Part shown: in pieces, positions 34,803 through 45,754 of the stretch
Numbering within the stretch: the stretch's first letter is position 1
Layout of the letters: the number at the start of each line of letters is the position of its first letter
DNA from: Heliocidaris erythrogramma
Taxonomy: Eukaryota > Echinodermata > Echinoidea > Camarodonta > Echinometridae
Direction of reading: 5' to 3'
Length of the DNA: 64,000 nucleotides
Assembly (NCBI GenBank): GCA_025617745.1
Contig: CM046871.1
Span: 35,024,294-35,088,293 of the forward strand
The notes under the pieces: model-generated
Seen by the model: the letters and a program-made list of their open reading frames with translations, nothing else
Databases searched by the model: none
What the model was told of the DNA's origin: nothing
Program-made: the position numbers and the translations under genes

Positions 34803-35914
34803 GGTTTTCCCGGTCAATTTCAAACTTTCTCCAATTAATTTAACGTTTCGAGCAATCAATTTAGCCCGAAATGCGATCGCGGTAACAAATCAGAATTCAA
34901 ATTCGTCTTTGGCCGCTCAAAATCAACATCTCAGCGATCAAATTGCAAATTGCGCCAATCAATTTAAAACAATGAGCAATGGTATTCGTCAATCGTCATT
35001 CAAATTCGTCCATTCGTAACAATTCCGTCTTTGCGGTCATTCAAATTCGTTAATGAGCATGCATATTTGAAATAACTGCAATCAAATTAATAAAATTGTG
35101 AGGTTCGTATCAAGTAGAAAGTCAAAATGGGGAGGGTTTGGGGAACGCTTCATGTTAATACTTGGCCATGGTGTTGTTATGCTCATTTGGCAAATAACCA
35201 GAAACATTTTCCTTCTTTTCATGTCAAATTTGGGTAGAAATTTGATCTCTTTTTTGATATGGTGTTTTGATTTCTTAAGGGGTCTATGCCCCGGTTCTCC
35301 CCCAATCCACCGTAAACTAAATATTTAGTTTACGGTGGAATGGGGGAGAACCGGGGCATATTCATAATCGAAAAAGAGGATCGCTATTCATAATCAAAGA
35401 AGAGGGTCGCTATTCAAAATCGGAGAAGAGGGTCGCTATTCATAATTGGAGAAGAGGGTCGCTATTCATAATCGGAGAAGAGGGTCGCTTTTCATAATTG
35501 GAGAAGAGGGTCGCTATTCATAATTGAAGAAGAGGGTTGCGATTCATAATCGGAAAAGAGGGTCGCTATTCATAATCGGAGCAGAGGGTCGCTATTCATA
35601 ATTGGAGAAGAGGGTCGCTATTCATAATCAAAGAAGAGGGTCGCTATTCATAACCGGGGAGGAGGGTCGCTTGTCATAATCGAAGAAGAGGTCGCTATTC
35701 TTAATCGAAGAATAGGTTAGCTAGGTTAGGATTATTTGTAAAAAATTGGAATATGATTTTCATTGTTCAATGAAACACTCAAATATGAAAGAATGAAATT
35801 AGCAAACAAAATTATATTGGATGTGAGACACCCCACTGCTGTGTAGAAGCAATATGGCGAGGGGCGATGAAACAAATACACCCCCAGCTTAGCCAGGCGG
35901 GCAAAAGAGGGCCA

Positions 35915-35949
<35 letters not shown>

Positions 35950-36556
35950 AGTCAGCCCCTTAGAAAAAAGGCGAGAGCGAAAAAGCGGAGGAAGTGAGAT
36001 AAAAAAGCCTAAAAAGGCCCAATCCACCGTAAACTAAATATTTAGTTTACGGTGGATTGGGGGAGAACCGGGGCATAGACCCCTTAAGAAATCAAAACAC
36101 CATATCAAAAAAGAGATCAAATTTCTACCCAAATTTGACATGAAAAGAAGGAAAATGTTTCTGGTTATTTGCCAAATGAGCATAACAACACCATGGCCAA
36201 GTATTAACATAAAGCGTTCCCCAAACCCTCCCCATTTTGACTTTCTACTTGATACGAACCTCACATTCTTAATTTGATTGCAGTTATTTCAAATATGCAT
36301 GCTCATTAACGAATTTGAATGACCGCAAAGACGGAATTGTTACGAATGGACGAATTTGAATGACGATTGACGAATACCATTGCTAATTGTTTTAAATTGA
36401 TTGGCGCAATTTGCAATTTGATCGCTGAGATGTTGATTTTGAGCGGCCAAAGACGAATTTGAATTCTGATTTGTTACCGCGATCGCATTTCGGGCGAAAT
36501 TGATTGCTCGAAACGTTAAATTGATTGGAGAAAGTTTGAAATTGACCGGGAAAACC
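34803..36556. mobile_element. 1.75-kb palindromic fold-back element
   Basis: Arms 34803-35343 and 36019-36556 are near-identical reverse complements (about 535 bp each). They start GGTTTTCCCGGTCAATTTC and end in an inner palindrome CCGTAAACTAAATATTTAG. The same 76-codon frame appears in both arms but is not conserved-looking coding sequence. The spacer holds a 26-bp minisatellite and a C-tract of about 32 (35918-35949). No transposase. Confidence 0.8.
35361..35715. repeat. 26-bp minisatellite, about 13 copies
   Basis: Unit consensus roughly ATTCATAATCGGAGAAGAGG plus GTCGCT. It lies directly inside the left arm of the palindrome, with scattered point variants. Confidence 0.85.
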
Positions 36557-37539
36557 TATATTATAATTACAAGAAAACAATAATAGAACTACATATCTGA
36601 ATGCAAATGTGTACTCGAATTGGTTGTGGATACGGGATGGGGGGGGGGGGGGGGGTCTGAAGTAGGCACGTTCCTCAGTTTTTTGGGGGGAACTGACACA
36701 CACAAAAAAAACTAAAGTTAGACCCACGGATCAACAAACAAAGTATAAGTGAAAAGAGCAATTTAGTAAGGCAACAATAGTCAAAATTGACTAGTTTGCC
36801 TATTTTAAAACAACAACAACAACAGCACAATGGCACGTACTCCCCTCCCCCCCCCACCCCCAAAAAAAATAAAAATAAAAAAATAAAAAATAAACAAATA
36901 AAAAAATAATAAAATAAAATAAATAAATAAAGTTTTAAAAAATTATAATAAAAATAAAATAAATTAATTAATTAATTAATATCTGGTTTGTGGGAAAAGG
37001 AATTTCTACCACCAGTGTCTCTATTTTGGCTACTGTTTTTGGTGCAGTATGTGGTCGATGAACCCTGAAGAATGGCGTATCTCCAGGAGGACGCAAATAG
37101 GCACATTTGCACCGTGCCATCCAAAGCTATTATTATAATTACAAGAAAACAATATAGAACTACATATCTGAATACAGATGTGTACTCGAATTCTCCTACT
37201 TAATTTTTGTTTACCCCTTAAACAAATTTTCAGAACTCTGCCCCCCCCCCAAAAAAAAAGGGCTATTAAGGCTATTTGTAGTCACTTGACAAGATTTTAT
37301 AAAGATCATCTCTTGAATCCCATTGATACACAAAGTGAAACCCATCTTCAACAAAATCTCTCACTTTGCCTAACTGTTAAAGAAGACCTGCATGTAAATG
37401 GAAAATAATTTCACTTCTATCAAGTTAATGAGGAAATGATCACAATAATAATGTTCTCTGATTGTCTTTAACTTGATGATTTGATCAGTATCAGATCTGT
37501 ATCAGGATTAGAAATCCTGGATTTGCCACCGAGACAAAA
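36557..37539. other. Spacer with a 70-bp direct repeat and A-rich tract
   Basis: The block around 36549-36620 (ATTACAAGAAAACAAT.., CTACATATCTGAATGCA) recurs at about 37127-37192. Between them are a G-tract (36641-36656), a CAA run and an A-rich AAATAAATA stretch (36860-36980). No gene. Confidence 0.5.
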
Positions 37540-37790
37540 AGATGGATGGGGAGGGATATTAATTTATTTGATATGGGTTCAGCAAAAGAGACTTCAGTTC
37601 TTTTTTAGAACTGTGCAGTCTCTCTATTTCCTTAAGGTTTGGATCGAGACTGTTCCAAAATTTGGGACCTGTAAAGACGAAAGTTTTGTGTGCTAAGAGC
37701 GTTCTCCTGCGGGGAAGATGGAAAAAAAAAGTTTGATTGTCTTGTTGGGTAGTTGTGGAGTGCATTGTTAGTTTAAACAAAGCAAATACA
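37540..37790 (-). pseudogene. C-terminal fragment of a LINE reverse transcriptase
   Basis: The frame reads RRRTLLAHKTFVFTGPKFWN, then SLDPNLKEIERLHS and KKELKSLLL, the closing block of many CR1/L2/Jockey-type ORF2 proteins ('tFxxxGPkxWNsLpxxlk..sFKxxLK'). The rest of the element is absent. Confidence 0.65.
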
Positions 37791-38321
37791 CAAATAAATG
37801 ATTAAAAAAAATAAATTTCTGAGGACAAGTATGAAGTATGTCCATTGATAATGCACAACTTCAAGCCAAACTAGTCTTCCTCACATAATTGATGATGAAA
37901 TAAACGTGATTAAGAGAAGTATATTGATTCTTTTTTAATGTCAATAAAAGTAATACTTTGAAGTGCCCGGGTTTGTTTCTTTCTTTCTTTTTCTTTTTTT
38001 TTTTTTTTTTTTTTGGGGGGGGGTTCAAATAAATAAACTGCAGCCATGAAACCATTAATGACTACAATTGTTTATACCTAAATGAAGATGACTCACTTTA
38101 ATTTGAATTCACAGAATTAGGCATCGATGTGTTTCAGCTTTTTCAATATCTCTGCTGACTGGAAAAAACAAGAACATGAAGTGATATATTCATTAAAAAA
38201 TAATGTCCTTTCCTGTTTAACCTAGGGATAGATGAGTATAATATTTTATTCCTATGTTTCTTATACATACTAACATTTCCATAATTTAATGCTATGACCT
38301 AAACTATTGATAGAGGGGATA
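37791..38321. other. AT-rich spacer
   Basis: Contains a T-run followed by a short G-tract (about 37990-38027). No gene. Confidence 0.5.
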
Positions 38322-38559
38322 AATAATAATAATAATAATAATAATAATGAATATTTATAAAGCGCCACATCCACTAAAATACAGTGCTCAAGGCGCTGGA
38401 AAATATAAATTACAGTTAAACAGGTAGGATAGAGATCACATAGAAAACATAATTGTAAATTGTCCAAACACTACAGCACATGTTGCAAATACATAATAAT
38501 AATGATACAAATATACAAAGGTATGTAACATGGGAAGAAATGGCCAGGAAACCAACATA

Positions 38560-39162
38560 CATTAATCAAATGCTTTTTGGAACAGATGTGTTTTCAGGGA
38601 AGTCTTAAATGAATTTACAGTGGATATATCTCTAAGTGGCTGTGGCAGTTGGTTCCAGAGAGTAGATCCCGCATGTGAAAAAGATCGATCCCCCCATAAT
38701 GTTTTCGTTTTAGGTAAAACAAGTAGGGAAGAGTCAGAGGACCTTAGTTGTCTACGGGGATTGTAACAATTAAACTAAACAGAGTTATACTCAGGAGCCG
38801 TACCATGAAGACAATGAAATACAATCAAAAGAATCTTAAATATACTACGAAACTTTACAGGAAGCCAATGAAGCGATTTAAGGACATGTGTTATATGATT
38901 AAACTTTTTTGATAAGGTGGCAACTCAAGCAGCAGTATTTTGTAACCTTTGTAAACGAGAAACTTCAGTTTGAGGTAAGCGGTACATGAGTGAATTACAA
39001 AAGTCTAAGCGAGATGAAATAAGAGCATGTACAATCTTTTCTGTGGCCGAACGTGTGAGGTATTTTCGGATTATTCCCAAGTTTCTTAGCTGGTAACGTA
39101 CAGATTTGCAGGTATTGGATACATGGTTTGACATTATGGCACAATCTACAAGATTTACTAGC
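38560..39162 (-). pseudogene. LINE ORF2 C-terminal part
   Basis: Translation shows SNTCKSVRYQLRNLGIIRKY, then TEKIVHALISSRLDFCNSLM, then after more damage SFSHAGSTLWNQLPQPLRDI and FKTSLKTHLFQKAF with a stop near 38565. This is the post-RT region, with the familiar LWN-LP-LR and F-x-LK-LF endings. Confidence 0.75.
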
Positions 39163-40280
39163 ATACACACTAAGAAATTAGGGTTCACTTTAGGATGCAA
39201 ATTTTGGCGGAGCACCCGTATATCTACTCGGGTGGAATTTTGCACCCCTACGGGTGCGCTTTGCGAAAACCGGGGTTAAAAATTGTGTAAGGTTGAATTC
39301 TGCACCCTTCGAGCAGAAGTATTAGTCTTACATGAATACCCACACTAGCATTGCTGACACTTATGTCAAAATATATCATGAAGTATAAGACTTATTATTC
39401 AAAAGCATAGAAATGAAATTAATTAGAAGAAGAAATAATAAATCCATTTCAATCAGCTTGTGTCGTAAATTTGCTTAAATTGAACATCTCCGTAGTGACG
39501 TGTTTCAAAAGAGTAATCGCGCAAAGACTAACAGTAACCGGCTTGCAAGTTGACAGCAACCAACGTATCGCTACTAAGGCAGGACAATTTGCATAATTCG
39601 CATTTTAAAATTATATGGGGATTTTATCACGGCTCATTTTGATAGTTTCTTTGTAAAAAAAAGTTATTGAAATAAGAATACGTGTTTACATTTGATAATT
39701 CAGTCGGGATTATATCATTTTAAGGGAAAGTGCTAGTTTTACTAACAGTTACTATACTGATTTGTTATAGGAATAGATTGTAGACTATACACTGCAACTT
39801 AAAAGTTGAATAAGTAATCCTAAATGTGAGACTGTAGAAGCCCCCGGGCGTGGCCTGATGGATTTCACCGAGATCCCCTTATGGCGTGTACTGTCTGTGT
39901 TCTATGTGCGTGAAATATGAAATAACGGCAACTTTAAATCGTCTGCCGCCAAGCTGTGAAGAGGCGAGAATGGTGATCGATTATCATCGACGTTGCACCC
40001 ATTAGGGTGCAGTTATGAACCCAGAGGGTAAAAATGCACCTTATATTGGGGTGCAATTTTGAACCCCATACAGGGGTGCTGCTATTGTACCAGTAGTCTG
40101 CACCCCTAGGGGTGCACATCTGCTCCCAATCTGCTCCCAATAAAAGGTTCAAGTCTGCACCCTTAATTGGGGTGCAGAATCTGCACCCCCAAGTAAGGGT
40201 GCATATCTGCACCCTTGGGGTGCTGCTATTGTACCAACCCCTAGCGGTTCAAATTTGAACCCCTATTTTTTAGTGTGTAT
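39163..40280. mobile_element. Inverted-repeat DNA element with subterminal GGGTGCA arrays (CACTA-like)
   Basis: Ends are ATACACACTAAGAAATTAGG and, at the right, CCTATTTTTTAGTGTGTAT. The last 400 bp and the first 150 bp carry many copies of GGGGTGCA/TGCACCCC in both orientations, as expected of subterminal transposase-binding repeats. The ends include CACTA but the target duplication is unclear (perhaps AT), so superfamily placement is tentative. About 90 codons of the host LINE between the RT active site and the C-terminus are also missing at this point. Confidence 0.6.
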
Positions 40281-40309
40281 ATACAACAATTATTATAAAT
40301 TTGGGTTAC

Positions 40310-41482
40310 GGTGCGACAAAAAAAGGTTAGAATCATCCGCGAATAGAATAAAGGACAGGTCATTTGATGAATTTTTAAAATCATTTATATAGAGTATAAA
40401 TAGCAGCGGGCCTAAGAGTGACCCCTGAGGTACTCCGCAAGATATAGTTTTTCATATCCGATTTATGACCTTCTATTGAAACAAACTGTTTTCTAGCAGT
40501 TAGGTAACTCCTGAACCACTCCAAGGCCTTTCCACGTACACCATAGTGGGATAACTTATATAGCAAAATGTCGTGATTGATCGTGTCAAAGGCCTTGGAG
40601 AGGTCCAGGAATACACCAACGGTATGCAGGGAATTATCAATAGCATTGGCTACCTTATCAGTAAAAGAAAGTATAGCATGAACTGTTGAGTGTTTTTTTC
40701 TAAACCCAAATTGCGAGTCGCATAAAATATGACAATCAGTTAAGAATTTCATTACACGAGAGTAAATCAGCCTTTCAAGAATTTTAGATATTGAAGTCAG
40801 AAGTGAAATTGGGCGATAATTACTAACATCTCGTCTGTCACCCTTTTTAAATACTGGAACAACCTTAGCTATTTTCATTTTATGGGGAACTAGGCCATTA
40901 ATTAAAGATTGGTTGCATATATAAGTCAAAGGGGATAAAATTTCATTAATAACATTTTTCAAGAGAAAATTCGTAAGTTCATCACTTCCAGGACTTTTCT
41001 TAGATTTCAAGTTTTTTACAATATCCTTGACTTCATATTCAAGAACTGGAGTTAGGAAAATAGTTCTAGGATTTGGGTTTTTTAAAAAGTACTGAAACCC
41101 TTTGACAGGTTCTGGAATATTACGAGAAAGAGTCGTACCAATATCTACAAAATACTCATTAAACACCTTAGCCATAGCTGCAGGATTATCAACTGTAACA
41201 CCATTGTGAAGAATTTCTTTAGTGAGCTCCTTTTTGTTCTTTGTATGTAAAACATTGTTGATCACCTTCCACGTACTCGAGACGTCATTTCTGTACTTAT
41301 TGAATTGACCGGAGAAATACATTTTCTTAGCAGTACGCAACGAAGTCGTAAGAATATTGCGGACATATTTACTTTTTTGGTTACTATTTCCAGGGTGATT
41401 TTTATATTTGCAAAACAAATTATTTTTACGGTTTATAGACTTAAGGAGAGATTTAGAAATCCAGGGAAGCCTGTGTATTTTT
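40310..41482 (-). pseudogene. Reverse transcriptase part of the CR1/L2-type LINE
   Basis: The 345-codon open part (41418-40381) has LKSKKSPGSDELTNFLLKN, NYRPISLLTSISKILERLIY, QFGFRKKHST and VFLDLSKAFDTINHDILLYK (first catalytic Asp). In a shifted frame after about 40450 come GVPQGSLLGPLLFILYINDF and FADDSN (catalytic Asp pair). The Met at its start is internal; the frame continues upstream to about 41480 with PWISKSLLKSINRKNN. Confidence 0.8.
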
Positions 41483-41504
41483 TTATAATTTTTTTATAAT
41501 TATG

Positions 41505-42789
41505 GCAGTCTCTAGTCGCTGTATAGCCTCAATTGCCTTGGCCTGGTCTGGAGGGAACGAAACATAGAGTTGGACATCATCGGCATGGCAGTGATAGTGG
41601 ATGTTGTGGTGTTGTAACACATGTTTCAGTCTCCTCAAGTAGATGGAGAAAAGTGTCGGGCCTCCCACGGAGCCTTGAGGCACACCGCAATGCAAAGGGG
41701 CAGGATCTGATTTCGCGTCATCAATACATACAATCTACTCCCGTTGAGACAGGTAAGATCGGAACCATTCGAGTGCTTTCCCACGGATACCAAGTGATGA
41801 AAGTGTATTCAGTAGAATCTGGTGCTTCACCGTATCATTACAGGTCTAACATCACGGCTGCAGTAATTTGGCCAGTGTCCATCTTTGAAAGGATGTCATT
41901 GGAAAAGTTAACGAGCAGTGTTTCAACACTGTAGTGGGCACGGTAAGCAGATTGCTTATTGTCAAGAAGATTGTTGTTTGTAAGAAACTCTGTCAGTCTT
42001 GTGAAGACGGTACGTTCAAGAAGTTTGGACAGGTAAGGAAGGTTGGAAACCGGTCTGTAGTTCTTCAGTGTTTCAGCATCGAGGGATTGCTTTTTCAGAA
42101 GAGGGTGTATAAATGCCATCTTACAAGTCCTTGGAACAGTAGCCTGTTGAAAACTCAGGTTACAGATGTCAGATATAACCGTGGCAAAACTCTTGACGCA
42201 ATCTTCCAGTAGCTTCGAATTCATCTAAAACAGCGGAACTCCGGACAGGTGGAAGTGATGTCACACCAGGAGAGAGGCTGTTGCAGATTGCATCAATCTT
42301 AGCGACAAAGAAGTTACTGAAGCGTTGAGCCAACAGTCTACTGCAACCATGAGATGGAAGGGGTGAAGACTGCTTCCGGTGTAGGAGTCGATTGGCAGCA
42401 CGAAATAAGAGCTGTTTGTCATTCCGGCAGTCTTCGATGGTGGCTCTGTAGTAGGCACATTTGGCTTTACGAACGAGGTTGTTGACACGGTGCCGTTGTT
42501 CACAGTACAATTGCCGATCGATCTCCAGTTTAGGTCCCGATTGCCACTTCCGTTCAAGTTGCCTGCGTTTACGCTTTGCATCCGCTATCTCCTGGCCAAA
42601 CCACGGAGCATCTGGTCGCTTCATAGCGCTCCTTGTACGAGCTGGAGCATGCGTATCAAGTATACCAGTTAGGATGGAGTTATACTGCTCCACCGCGTTG
42701 CAGACTGTGTCCGAGATGGAGGGCCTGATACTGCTCTGCTGAACATCCGTGGCAAACAAAGCTCTATCAATCTCCTTGAGGAGAACCAT
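41505..42789 (-). pseudogene. Linker and reverse transcriptase of the 2A-bearing LINE
   Basis: The linker (42789-42169) is rich in Arg/Lys and contains APWFGQEIADAKRKRRQLER. The RT part has CKMAFIHPLLKKQSLDAETL, NYRPVSNLPYLSKLLERTVF, QSAYRAHYSVETLL and a first-Asp block ITAAVMLDL. After frame damage come GVPQGSVGGPTLFSIYL and HADDVQLYVSF (Asp pair). It is clearly nonfunctional. Confidence 0.8.
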
Positions 42790-42981
42790 AACTCTCTCAG
42801 TCCTTGGAGGCTTACTTACACTCTAAAAACTTAAGTGCTGTATTTAGCACTTTATGAGGGCATGCATAGGGACTGCAGTCAGAGTGCTATTGAATGCACA
42901 CAGCGTGCTTATTTCAGCACTTTCACGGGAGCTGGACCGGCTCCTTAAACTGCTAAAGATTCATTAAAAAATCGTGATTTT

Positions 42982-43044
42982 GGCGAGCCTCGAACCAGGG
43001 TCCGCTGATCGAGAATTGCTGGCATTACCGCTAGACTAACTCAC
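42982..43044 (-). ncRNA. tRNA-like Pol III module (A type), minus strand
   Basis: Reading leftwards: A box CTAGCGGTAATGCC, TTCTCGATCAGCGGACCC, B box GGTTCGAGGC, GGCTCGCC, then a T6 run (A-run at 42966-42971). It corresponds to the right-hand module of copy 1. Confidence 0.5.
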
Positions 43045-43147
43045 ATCGTACGATTTAGAGCAGATCATATTGTTACATAGTGAATTTACGACACCACATA
43101 GTTCATGTTATCTACTTGACTGCCATGACTAAACTGGATTGCAAGAA

Positions 43148-43212
43148 GCATTCGTTAGTCTATCGATAACGTCAGCGCCTCTCAATCAGCGGAACCTGGT
43201 TCGAGGCTCGCC
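43148..43212 (+). ncRNA. tRNA-like Pol III module (B type), plus strand
   Basis: A box TAGTCTATCGATAACG, CTCTCAATCAGCGGAACC, B box GGTTCGAGGC, then ACGGTCATA and a T9 terminator at 43222-43230. It corresponds to the left-hand module of copy 1. Confidence 0.5.
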
Positions 43213-43331
43213 ACGGTCATATTTTTTTTTGCTGGTAAATTAGCACACTACAAGTGCTAAAACAGCATTTCAGGTGCAGTCACTATACATGCCCCGAAAA
43301 AAGTACCACTTTAGTTTTTACAGTGTAGATG

Positions 43332-43905
43332 CTAATTACACATGATTGCGGCATGGTCAGATATTCCGGGTCTGACGACAAGGTCTGAGAATATGTTCTT
43401 GTCAATGGCACGTGAGATGAAGACATCTAAAATGTGGCCGCGATCGTGAGTTGGTGAAGAGACAGCTTGCGCAAGTCCATGACCGATGATGAGTAATTCA
43501 TTGAATTTCCTGGTGTTCGGTGAAGAAAGGTTGTCAAGATGGATGTTAAGATCACCAGTTATTATGAGTGGCGATGGTCTGTAGATCATGTCATCAGAGA
43601 GAACTCTTCAAGGAAGTTAGAGAAGGCAGACTGAGAGCCCGGTGGTCTGTAAATGACAACAATGTCCATATTAGTGCTGTTGGATGTTACTGAAGCGGAC
43701 ATCATTTCAAAGGTGTCAAAGTTGTCACACCCTGATGAAGATGTGAAAATCAATTTCAGTTCATCGCGATACAGAAAACCGACACCACCGCCTCTTCTGT
43801 TAATCCTGGGCTGATGTTTAAACGTAAATCCCCTAGGAAGCAGATCAGCGACAGATGCATCATCAGATAAAGTTAACCATGTTTCACAGACAGAAACAAT
43901 TTGAA
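43332..43905 (-). pseudogene. APE-type endonuclease of the 2A-bearing LINE
   Basis: Right to left in translation: IVSVCETWL (catalytic Glu block), INRRGGGVGFLYRDELKL, DIVVIYRPPGS, PLIITGDLNIHLD (GDLN block), HGLAQAVSSPTHDRGHILD and GISDHAAIMCN (SDH block). All the standard endonuclease motifs are visible, spread over more than one frame. Confidence 0.8.
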
Positions 43906-44150
43906 TTTGAATTTTTGAATTTGAATTTTATTTTCATATTTCACAATTCACAATTCACATAACATAAAAATACAAATATTAAACAATTTAACGGTAAATA
44001 AGTGAGTCATATGGCATGAACATTCGTATAAATGATACATCAATGAGCTAGTAAGCAAGACATTAAAATAATGTAGGTGAAATATGAAGGAACCTGCATA
44101 AAAAGCAAAGCTTGTTGCAGGTTTCTGCAGGTTCCTTGAAAAATATCGAG
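43905..44150. other. AT-rich insertion inside the LINE endonuclease
   Basis: Separates the frame ending NVSPPSI from IVSVCETWL. Contains AATTTGAATTTTTGAATTTG at one edge and a hairpin-like pair AACCTGCATAAAAAGC / GCAGGTTTCTGCAGGTTCC. The source is unknown. Confidence 0.5.
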
Positions 44151-44201
44151 TCTTAGATGCTTGGAGGGGACACGTTAAAGGAGTCGACTAGAAAAGAAAT
44201 G

Positions 44202-44657
44202 TCAAAACAAACAAAAAACAAGAAAAAATTGGAATTCGGTTGACTTGTTGCGGAGGGATCGGGCATTTAGCATGCAGAAACGAAGATGATCACTCGAGTT
44301 TCGTGACGATAGCCCTGGTGTTTCTGAATTGGAAGAATTGGATTTATGACGGTCTAAATATTGTCTTCTTCTTGCACCTTTACTCCCCCGATGAGTCTTC
44401 CTCCGATGAGTCTTCCCCCGGATAATATCCAATGATTTAACCCTGTCCAAGATTCTGTTTACCAGGCGGACGTTTGCAGGTCTCATGCTATGCAGACTAG
44501 CTGCATCGTAGGTTACACGTGGTTGATGTGTAGGCTTGATGAAGTAATCCAAATCAGACGCAGCTGGACCCGGATTGGGACTCATATCTCCAGCACATAA
44601 CAGCAAAAGCTGATAGGTTGCATCAGAATTGGCATAGTAGTTAAATGCGAGTTCCAA
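44202..44657 (-). pseudogene. N-terminal part of LINE ORF2 with 2A-like motif
   Basis: Starts MELAFNYYANSDATYQLLLL, then CAGDMSPNPGP (2A-like motif at residues 23-31, bases 44565-44591). A basic stretch follows (GKTHRRKTHRGSKGARRRQY), then LRFCMLNARSLRNKSTEF, the first endonuclease block (catalytic Asn). 2A sequences release the upstream peptide by ribosome skipping. This one has Met-Ser-Pro where the canonical form has Val/Ile-Glu-x. Confidence 0.75.
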
Positions 44658-44660
44658 AGT

Positions 44661-45754
44661 ATCTCCTCAAATGAAGATGCCTATTGCTAGTAGACAAAGA
44701 GCTGAGGTTGTCCTGAATGTAAAGAACTGATCCCTTGCACACGAGATCAATGAAGATAAGCGGTGTTAACTTGATGATCTCCATTGTCAATGTCTCGTTG
44801 AATACACAGCTTGCAGGTTGAGCGAACAGGGTGCAGTATACTGGAAAACATGGAGGATAGGCTGTACAATATACTGTACATGTAAGAAAATATTTTCTCA
44901 GAAAACCAATACAAAATTAACTCGAGCTTCCCTACAGGTTCTATGAACACAGATCAAACATATATAAATGCACCTGGCAGCAGGCTTATGACAAAATACA
45001 AATTGAAAGTGAGAGCTAAGTGAGAAGGGCAACCTGCAAGGTGCACGCTTACTCAAAAAAAAAGGAAGAAGAGCTAGAAATATGTATTTAATGATATTTT
45101 ACAAACTCATCGTCAATAAAATATAACTATGAAATATATATCGGGTATTTTTCAAGTACTCAAAGGTCATCTAAATGTTCCTCTCTTTTTCTTTTTCTTT
45201 TTCTTTTTTTTTTTTGGCATTAAAAAAAATGCATTGTCACAGTTAAATGCATGCATATTTAAGAAAGAATTACTGTCTGAATAATTTCTCATTTTAAAAC
45301 GGTCGATTTGGGGGCACATTTGAAAACGAGTGTAGTTAATGAAGATTAATTTGAAAACAATCAGTTTAAAATTTGAAAATTATATATTTTCAGGGAGCTG
45401 TAATTTGTAGTAAATGTTAAATAAATTAATTAATTAAACAAAAAATTGAAAGGGCACTTAATTGGAACTACAAATTATGGAAGAATATAATTTGAAAGGG
45501 TATCTGTATCCTAATGTCAATATCAAATTAATAGGTCAACTTTGTAACACAACTAAACATGACATTGCCATTGGCATTTTTGAAAAAATGGTGGTCATCT
45601 ATTAATTAGCTTCAAATAGAATATACCTACAATTTACTTACGTTATTTTTATTTTTATTTTACAGTTTCTGTAACAAATATTAACTGATTTAAACCCATA
45701 TTCATTATGTGGAGAAGTAAAAAAAAATGTCCGACTTCTAGCAGGGCAACGGTA
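44661..45754. other. AT-rich spacer
   Basis: Contains a CTTTTT-repeat pyrimidine tract at about 45185-45215. No gene or RNA seen in about 1.1 kb. Confidence 0.55.

Larger units (their letters stand above)
38322..41482 (-). mobile_element. CR1/L2-type LINE, 5'-truncated, with nested DNA element
   Basis: Runs leftwards from about 41482 to an (ATT)n tail at 38322-38349. The tail is preceded by GTGGCGCTTTATAAATATTC, the usual L2/CR1-like 3' end. RT blocks lie at 41418-40320 and the C-terminus at 39245-38560. It abuts the remnant of another LINE at about 41483-41505. The endonuclease half is missing, and a 1.1-kb inverted-repeat element sits between the RT catalytic block and the C-terminus. Confidence 0.8.
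42818..43326. mobile_element. Fold-back element with two tRNA-like modules, copy 2 (509 bp)
   Basis: Complete at both ends: left ACACTCTAAAAACTTAAGTG, right CACTTTAGTTTTTACAGTGT. It is inserted in the LINE between the endonuclease and linker. The core carries tRNA-like modules at 42982-43044 (minus) and 43148-43212 (plus), both outward-facing. The arms have diverged more than in copy 1. The core order relative to the left arm is reversed compared with copy 1. Confidence 0.8.
41483..44660 (-). mobile_element. CR1/L2-type LINE with 2A-like motif, 3'-truncated and nested
   Basis: From 44657 leftwards: a short N-terminal extension with a 2A-like motif, endonuclease blocks (44270 to 43332), a linker (42789-42169), RT blocks (42224-41505) and an abrupt end just after HADDVQLYVSF. 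The RT C-terminus and 3' UTR are missing because the next LINE begins here. Two insertions interrupt it: an AT-rich block at about 43905-44150 and the fold-back element at 42818-43326. Confidence 0.8.

Noticed and set aside
35098-36264. Two identical 76-codon proteins on opposite strands
   Set aside because: They lie in the two arms of one palindrome; identity comes from the inverted repeat and no family motif is present.
41533-42742. Plus-strand frames of 60-133 codons at 41.5-42.7 kb
   Set aside because: Antisense shadows of the minus-strand LINE.
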